Shown: positions 59,433-64,000 of the stretch, one piece after another
Numbering within the stretch: the first letter of the stretch is position 1
How the letters are laid out: each line of letters opens with the position of its first letter
Assembly (NCBI GenBank): GCA_965228625.1
Contig: OZ245829.1
Location: 434,001 to 498,000, forward strand
DNA: 64,000 nt
Origin: UBA2767 sp965228625
GTDB lineage: Bacteria > Pseudomonadota > Alphaproteobacteria > Rhizobiales > Methyloligellaceae
Direction of reading: 5' to 3'
The notes under the pieces: model-generated
Told to the model about the DNA's origin: nothing
The model's input: only the letters and a program-made list of their open reading frames with translations
Databases searched by the model: none
Position numbers and translations under genes: made by a program

Positions 59433-60898
59433 TGGACCTTCTCGAGTTGCTCCCCGTCTTCATGTTCATCACCCTGGCGGTGTGCCTGTTTTCGGGCTTC
59501 CCGGTCGCATGGGTGCTCGGCGGTGTCGGGCTTGCTTTCGGCCTCATAGGTATTGCCACCGAGCAGTTCCTGTTCATTCAGTTCCGCACCCTGCCCTCCC
59601 GCATTTTCGGCGGCATCATGGAGAACCTGATCCTGACGGCGATCCCGATGTTCGTGTTCATGGGCACGATGCTTGAACGCTCCGGTATCGCCAAGGACCT
59701 GCTGAACTGCCTTCAGGTGCTGATGCGGCGGGTGCCTGGCGGACTCGCACTCGCCGTCACGCTGATGGGCACAATTCTCGCGGCCTCGACCGGCATCATC
59801 GGCGCGTCGGTGATCATGATGACGCTGCTGGCCCTGCCGATCATGATCGACCGCAACTACAACCACGAGCTGGCGACCGGCACGATTGCCGCGTCCGGGA
59901 CCCTCGGCATCCTGATCCCGCCGTCGATCATGCTGGTCATCATGGCCGACCTGCTTTCGCGCTCCGTCGGCAATCTCTTCATGGCGGCAGTGTTTCCGGG
60001 TCTGATCCTCGCCGGGCTTTATGTCGTGCACATTGTCATCCGCTGCGGCCTCAACCCGTTGCTGGCGCCGCCGCTGAGAGAGGGCATCGGACCGCAATCC
60101 GCCGGCGGTATGATCGTGATGGTTCTGCGCAGTTTCATTCCGCCGGTCATCCTGATCGCGCTCGTGCTCGGCTCAATCCTTGGCGGACTGGCAACCCCGA
60201 CCGAAGCCGCCGGTGTCGGAGCCTTCGGCGCCGTGCTTTTGGGCTTCATCAATCTCGTCATTCTCCCGAGCATCGGCGTCAGGGAGTTCCGGCTGCATAC
60301 CGAGGCAACCACCGAACTCGACGATCGCCCGGTCGGTGGCGGATTCGTCAGCGAGTTGCGTCACTTCGGCAGCATCCTTGCCAATGTGGTCGACCGCACC
60401 GCGCAGACAAATGCCATGATTTTCGGCATCTTCATCGGCGCCACCATGTTCAGCTACATCTTCCGGGCCCTCGGCGGTGACGACCTCGTGGTGGGCATGG
60501 TCAATTCGCTTGGCCTCGGCTCCTGGGGCCTGTTGTTCCTGATCATGGGGCTGGTGTTCATTCTCGGCTTCTTCTTCGACTGGATCGAAATAACGCTGAT
60601 CGTGCTGCCTGTATTCGCACCCGTCATCATGCAGATGGATTTTACGGGACATGTCGAGAGGATCGACGTCGTCTACTGGTTCGCAATCCTCATGGCGATC
60701 AACCTGCAGACCTCGTTCCTGACGCCGCCGTTCGGTTTCGCCCTGTTCTACGTGAAGGCGGTATCGCCGCCGAGCGTACGCATCCAGCAGATTTACCGCG
60801 GCATCATTCCGTTCGTGATCCTGCAGCTCATCGGATTGGGGCTCGTCATGGCGTTTCCCGAGATCGCCCTGTGGCTGCCGCGGGCGCTTCTGAACTGA
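59432..60898 (+). CDS. dctM: TRAP transporter large permease (DctM)
   Basis: 488 residues, ATG, overlapping the dctQ stop by one base. Twelve to thirteen transmembrane helices. Landmarks are LFSGFPVAWVLGGVGLAFGL, a long FMGTMLERSGIAKDLL, ASTGIIGASVIMMTLLALP, GTIAASGTLGILIPPSIMLVI and TPTEAAGVGAFGAVLLG. A cytoplasmic insert (LHTEATTELDDRP) makes it somewhat longer than minimal DctM. It is the transport subunit for the substrate captured by DctP. It ends 13 bp before the convergent MaoC gene. Confidence 0.93.
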   Translation: MDLLELLPVFMFITLAVCLFSGFPVAWVLGGVGLAFGLIGIATEQFLFIQFRTLPSRIFGGIMENLILTAIPMFVFMGTMLERSGIAKDLLNCLQVLMRRVPGGLALAVTLMGTILAASTGIIGASVIMMTLLALPIMIDRNYNHELATGTIAASGTLGILIPPSIMLVIMADLLSRSVGNLFMAAVFPGLILAGLYVVHIVIRCGLNPLLAPPLREGIGPQSAGGMIVMVLRSFIPPVILIALVLGSILGGLATPTEAAGVGAFGAVLLGFINLVILPSIGVREFRLHTEATTELDDRPVGGGFVSELRHFGSILANVVDRTAQTNAMIFGIFIGATMFSYIFRALGGDDLVVGMVNSLGLGSWGLLFLIMGLVFILGFFFDWIEITLIVLPVFAPVIMQMDFTGHVERIDVVYWFAILMAINLQTSFLTPPFGFALFYVKAVSPPSVRIQQIYRGIIPFVILQLIGLGLVMAFPEIALWLPRALLN

Positions 60899-60911
60899 AG
60901 CTCCGGGAGCG

Positions 60912-61349
60912 TTACGCGGCGGGTGCCCGGGGAACCTTGACCATGGCTTCGCCGTCGAGGACGACCGTGTCGCCCACCTTGCAGGCGCATTTCAGCACCG
61001 CGCGGGACTTTTCAGGAACCAGTTCCTCCACCGTGACCGTCACGTCCACCGTGTCACCGATCTTCACCGGCGCACGGAAATTCAGCGACTGGGCGATATA
61101 GATCGCGCCCGGTCCGGGCAGCCGCGTGCCGAGCAAGGCCGAGATCAGCCCGGCGGTGTAGAGGCCGTGGGCGATGCGGGTGCCGAAGGGCGTTTTCGCG
61201 GCGAAATGTTCGGACAGATGTATCGGATTGCGATCCCCGGTGATCTCCGCAAACCCCACCACATCGTCGGTCGAGACGACCTTGGTCAGTTTCTCGGTCA
61301 TCCCGACGGAGAGGTCCTCGAAATACAGTGTCTGCAACGGGAGCAGCAT
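60912..61349 (-). CDS. MaoC-family dehydratase (R-specific enoyl-CoA hydratase-like)
   Basis: 145 residues, ATG. Hot-dog fold with the hydratase-2 motif DRNPIHLSEHFAAKTPFGTRIAHGLYTAGL, which carries the catalytic Asp and His. The size and sequence are typical of PhaJ-type (R)-enoyl-CoA hydratases, which link beta-oxidation to polyhydroxyalkanoate or other CoA routes. No CoA-pathway gene lies next to it. It is convergent with dctM and divergent from the patatin gene. Confidence 0.9.
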   Translation of the reverse strand: MLLPLQTLYFEDLSVGMTEKLTKVVSTDDVVGFAEITGDRNPIHLSEHFAAKTPFGTRIAHGLYTAGLISALLGTRLPGPGAIYIAQSLNFRAPVKIGDTVDVTVTVEELVPEKSRAVLKCACKVGDTVVLDGEAMVKVPRAPAA

Positions 61350-61586
61350 TGGTCGATCTCATCTGCCTGTGCGAGTCCGAAGACCCGGCTGTTGCGCGTC
61401 CCGAGCGTAACAGAGTCACGCTGCACCCGCCATGCGCCCATGGGTTGATCCGAAATACGTCACAATGCACCCAAGTCTTGACCAGCCGTTATCAAGAGGC
61501 TGGGTCATTGGCGCTTTCTCCCGCTCACATAATCGGCATAACCCCGGCCATCGACGCAATTCGGGCTGCGCGCTATTACAGATCCC

Positions 61587-62639
61587 ATGAAGGCAACGAA
61601 ATCAAATACGAAGAAGATCAACCTCGCCCTTCAGGGTGGCGGCGCGCACGGCGCCTTTACCTGGGGCGTGCTCGACCGCCTGCTGGAGGACGAGCGCATC
61701 GAAATCGAGGCCATCAGCGGCACCAGCGCCGGCGCAATGAACGGGGTTTTGCTCGCCGATGGGCTGATGCGTGACGGCACGCAAGGCGCGCGCGCGGCGC
61801 TCAATCGTTTCTGGCGCGACATCAGCAAGGCGGCGCAATTCAGTCCGCTCAGGCGCAGCCCGGTCGATATGTTCATGGGCAACTGGAGTCTCGATACCTC
61901 ACCGGCATACCTGTTCTTCGACATGCTGAGCCGGGTCGCGGGCCCGTATGAGCTCAATCCGCTGGACATCAACCCGCTGCGCGAGATCCTTGAAGACCAT
62001 GTCGATTTCGAGCTCGTGCGCAAGTGCGACAAGGTCAAGCTCTACGTGTCGGCCACCAATGTCGAGACCGGCCGCGTCAAGGTGTTCGACCGCCATCGGC
62101 TGACCTGCCAGATGGTGATGGCGTCGGCCTGCCTGCCGTTCATGTTCAAGGCCGTGGAAATCGAAGGCGTGCCCTATTGGGACGGCGGCTATATGGGCAA
62201 TCCGGTTCTGTTCCCGTTCTTCGGCAACTCCGGGACGTGCGACATTCTCATCGTCCAGATCAATCCGATTGAACGCAAGGGCGTGCCAACGACCTCGCGC
62301 GAAATACTCAACCGGGTTGACGAGATCACCTTCAATTCAAGCCTTCTCAAGGAACTCCGTGCAATCGATTTCGTCCGCCGGCTTCTGGAGGACGGCCGGC
62401 TCGAACCGGGTCATTATTCGAAGGTGAATATACATATGGTCGAGGCCGGGAGTGAAATGCGATCCTTCGGGGCTTCGAGCAAACTCAATGCGGAATGGGC
62501 TTTCCTGAAGCACCTGTTCATGATCGGGCGCGACGCCGCAGATAACTGGCTCACAGAGAATTTCGACGCCATCGGTCAACATTCCACCGTCGATCTCAGG
62601 GCCATGTTTCAGGGTCAGGGACCTGAGGCTTCGGAGTGA
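61587..62639 (+). CDS. Patatin-like phospholipase family protein
   Basis: 350 residues, ATG. Patatin domain with GGGAHGAFTWGVLDRLL (oxyanion hole), the nucleophile ISGTSAGAMNGVLLADGL and the catalytic Asp in YWDGGYMGNPVLFP. A region of about 100 residues beyond the patatin core has helical character and no known motif. It has no signal peptide. It is the second patatin in the window (the other is at 40743) and belongs to a longer subgroup. Lipid target unknown. Confidence 0.9.
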   Translation: MKATKSNTKKINLALQGGGAHGAFTWGVLDRLLEDERIEIEAISGTSAGAMNGVLLADGLMRDGTQGARAALNRFWRDISKAAQFSPLRRSPVDMFMGNWSLDTSPAYLFFDMLSRVAGPYELNPLDINPLREILEDHVDFELVRKCDKVKLYVSATNVETGRVKVFDRHRLTCQMVMASACLPFMFKAVEIEGVPYWDGGYMGNPVLFPFFGNSGTCDILIVQINPIERKGVPTTSREILNRVDEITFNSSLLKELRAIDFVRRLLEDGRLEPGHYSKVNIHMVEAGSEMRSFGASSKLNAEWAFLKHLFMIGRDAADNWLTENFDAIGQHSTVDLRAMFQGQGPEASE

Positions 62640-62747
62640 TCAGGCCGGATTGACGGTGTGCCGGTTCCGGTTGACCAGCTCACCGCCCCCATGCATCACT
62701 GGACGTCCGTCTCGCACCCGCCCCCTGCCCTCCGGAGAACATGCCAG

Positions 62748-63122
62748 ATGAGCCGTAAACCAATCCGTCTTGAGCGCAAAGACTGGGCCTACGAAGACGC
62801 CGAACAGTTCTGGAGGGGCCGTTTCGAGGGCAAGGACATGGATACCGGCGTAACCGTGTTCTTTTATGCCACAGAAGAAATCGGCAAGGGCCCGCTCTGG
62901 CATGTGCACCCCTATGACGAGGTGTTCATCGTCCGGACCGGCCACGCTCTTTTCACGGTGGGCGATGAGAAAATCGAAGCACAGGCCGGCGACGTCGTGC
63001 TTGGGCCCGCAGATGTGCCACACAAGTTCCATAATCTCGGGCCCGGATTGCTCGAAACAACGGATATCCACCTTTCCGACCGGTGGATCCAGACCAATCT
63101 GGATGACCCCGAGCTGGATTGA
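62748..63122 (+). CDS. Cupin-domain protein
   Basis: 124 residues from the ATG at 62748, with CCGGAGAAC upstream; a start at 62658 would add 30 residues without similarity. It is a single cupin: GPLWHVHPYDEVFIVRTGHALFTVG carries the metal ligands (HxH, then E), and the second motif is DVPHKFHNLG with the late His. Small cupins of this form bind a metal and a small ligand; the reaction is unknown. It is monocistronic, between the patatin gene and the antiporter gene. Confidence 0.85.
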   Translation: MSRKPIRLERKDWAYEDAEQFWRGRFEGKDMDTGVTVFFYATEEIGKGPLWHVHPYDEVFIVRTGHALFTVGDEKIEAQAGDVVLGPADVPHKFHNLGPGLLETTDIHLSDRWIQTNLDDPELD

Positions 63123-63288
63123 CCCGGGCGAAGCGGCCGGCCGTCGGTCGTGTCGCGCGGGGACGGGAAGCTGAAACACACCTATGCCATCCGGTCTGAA
63201 ATGGCAGCAAAAGGGGGGAAATGCGGAGATCTTCGACCAAAGCAAGAGCGACTGAACCGCCCCATCCAACGGTCTTTGGATCAACCGG

Positions 63289-64000
63289 ATGCTGACAGGT
63301 TTCGAACTGGTCTTCGGTGCGGCGCTTTTGTTGCTCGGCGGCGAGACGCTGGTGCGCGGCGCGGCTCAGGTTGCCGTCCGCTACGGCCTTTCACGCCTCA
63401 TGGTCGGCATGGTCATCGCCGGCTTCGGCACGTCGATGCCGGAAATGGTGGTGAGTGTGCGCGCGGTTTTGGGGGGCACGCCCGGCCTGGCGGCCGGCAA
63501 TGTGGTCGGCAGCAACATCTCCAACATCCTGCTGATCCTGGCGATCGCAGCGCTGATCCGTCCCATCGATCTGCCGGGCCGGCGGCTGGACCCTGAAGGC
63601 ATCATCCTGCTTGCGGTCTCCGCCGGCGTGATGGCGCTCGGTCTGCAGGACACGATTCCCCGCTGGCAAGGAGCGGCAATGGTGCTTCTGATGATCGCGA
63701 TCATCGCCATGAAGTTCCGGGAGGACCGCACCGCCGAAGACCGTCGGGAAGCGACCGAGGACTTGGTCGAAACCGTTGCACCCCTTTCATTCAATAGCCT
63801 GAAACCGTTCGTCTACATCCTGATCGGTGTTGTCGCCCTGCCCGTTGGCGGCGATATCTTTGTCAGAGGCGCGGTGCACATTGCCCAGGCGCTGGGCGTA
63901 TCCGACGCCCTGATCGGCCTGACCATCGTTGCCGTCGGAACGTCCCTTCCCGAACTCGCCACAACCGCGATTGCCGCGTTGCGCGGCGAGACGACGATCG
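63289..64000 (+). CDS. Calcium/sodium antiporter, 3' end outside the window
   Basis: The frame is open from the ATG at 63289 to the window edge (237 codons). It is a Na+/Ca2+ exchanger (CaCA, YrbG) with hydrophobic helices and the alpha-1 repeat GFGTSMPEMVVSVRA, followed by GNVVGSNISNILLIL. The alpha-2 repeat begins at VAVGTSLPELATTAIAAL near the edge. The conserved Glu residues of both repeats are present. It exports Ca2+ from the cytoplasm in exchange for cation entry. The gene is complete at its 5' end; nothing indicates a truncation other than the window. Confidence 0.9.
   Translation, partial: MLTGFELVFGAALLLLGGETLVRGAAQVAVRYGLSRLMVGMVIAGFGTSMPEMVVSVRAVLGGTPGLAAGNVVGSNISNILLILAIAALIRPIDLPGRRLDPEGIILLAVSAGVMALGLQDTIPRWQGAAMVLLMIAIIAMKFREDRTAEDRREATEDLVETVAPLSFNSLKPFVYILIGVVALPVGGDIFVRGAVHIAQALGVSDALIGLTIVAVGTSLPELATTAIAALRGETTI

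Overview
The window is a 64-kb piece of a GC-rich chromosome. I infer an alphaproteobacterium: there is TRAP and DMT transport, a PPK2-type polyphosphate kinase, Tat export, many LysR, TetR and GntR regulators, and intergenic palindromes of the GTCATTCC...GGGAATCC type. The order cannot be fixed from sequence alone. Both ends cut through genes. I saw no rRNA, tRNA, CRISPR array, prophage or intact insertion sequence.

Layout. 1-4.4 kb: two tandem genes for large outer-surface proteins. The complete one has a signal peptide, a barrel resembling the inverse autotransporter (intimin/invasin) beta domain, then a parallel beta-helix; only helix coils of the first gene lie in the window. A third paralogue sits at 34.9-37.2 kb. 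4.5-8.5 kb: small enzymes, namely a Tat-exported deaminase, a NamZ/DUF1343 muramidase-family protein and a ureohydrolase. 8.5-14.8 kb, minus strand: an acyl-CoA catabolic operon (two acyl-CoA dehydrogenases, a CoA ligase, a crotonase) beneath a 3-hydroxyisobutyrate dehydrogenase-like gene. 15-19.8 kb: a DMT transporter, a LysR/YciI divergent pair, two overlapping micro-ORFs, and a TetR-VOC-DUF1428 operon with a clear operator.

19.9-27.7 kb, minus strand: an envelope operon of a DUF4173 membrane protein, CreB/CreC-like two-component genes, a membrane-anchored class C serine hydrolase, a membrane protein with a linalool dehydratase/isomerase-like domain, and a diacylglycerol/undecaprenol kinase. 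28-34.5 kb: a sulfotransferase, membrane proteins, a fusion of kinase-fold, TM, TolB-like and TPR domains, and PPK2. 37.2-40.8 kb: a TetR gene divergent from a VIT/vWA protein with a GlyGly-CTERM tail, translationally coupled to a rhomboid protease that looks like its rhombosortase.

40.7-53.5 kb: a patatin, a thioredoxin-2OG oxygenase fusion, a DUF805-TPR gene flanked by a 45-bp direct repeat in AT-richer DNA, Hsp20, hydrolases, LysR, a methyltransferase, RidA and GNAT genes, a strongly structured intergenic segment at 50.2-50.4 kb (a candidate RNA), an acyltransferase, a CelD-like protein and a Gdx/SugE exporter. 53.6-60.9 kb: a catabolic locus of DegT aminotransferase and Gfo/Idh oxidoreductase divergent from an MBL lactonase, a GntR regulator and a complete TRAP transporter. 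Matching palindromes before both halves suggest one regulon. 60.9-64 kb: MaoC, patatin and cupin genes and the start of a Ca2+/Na+ antiporter.
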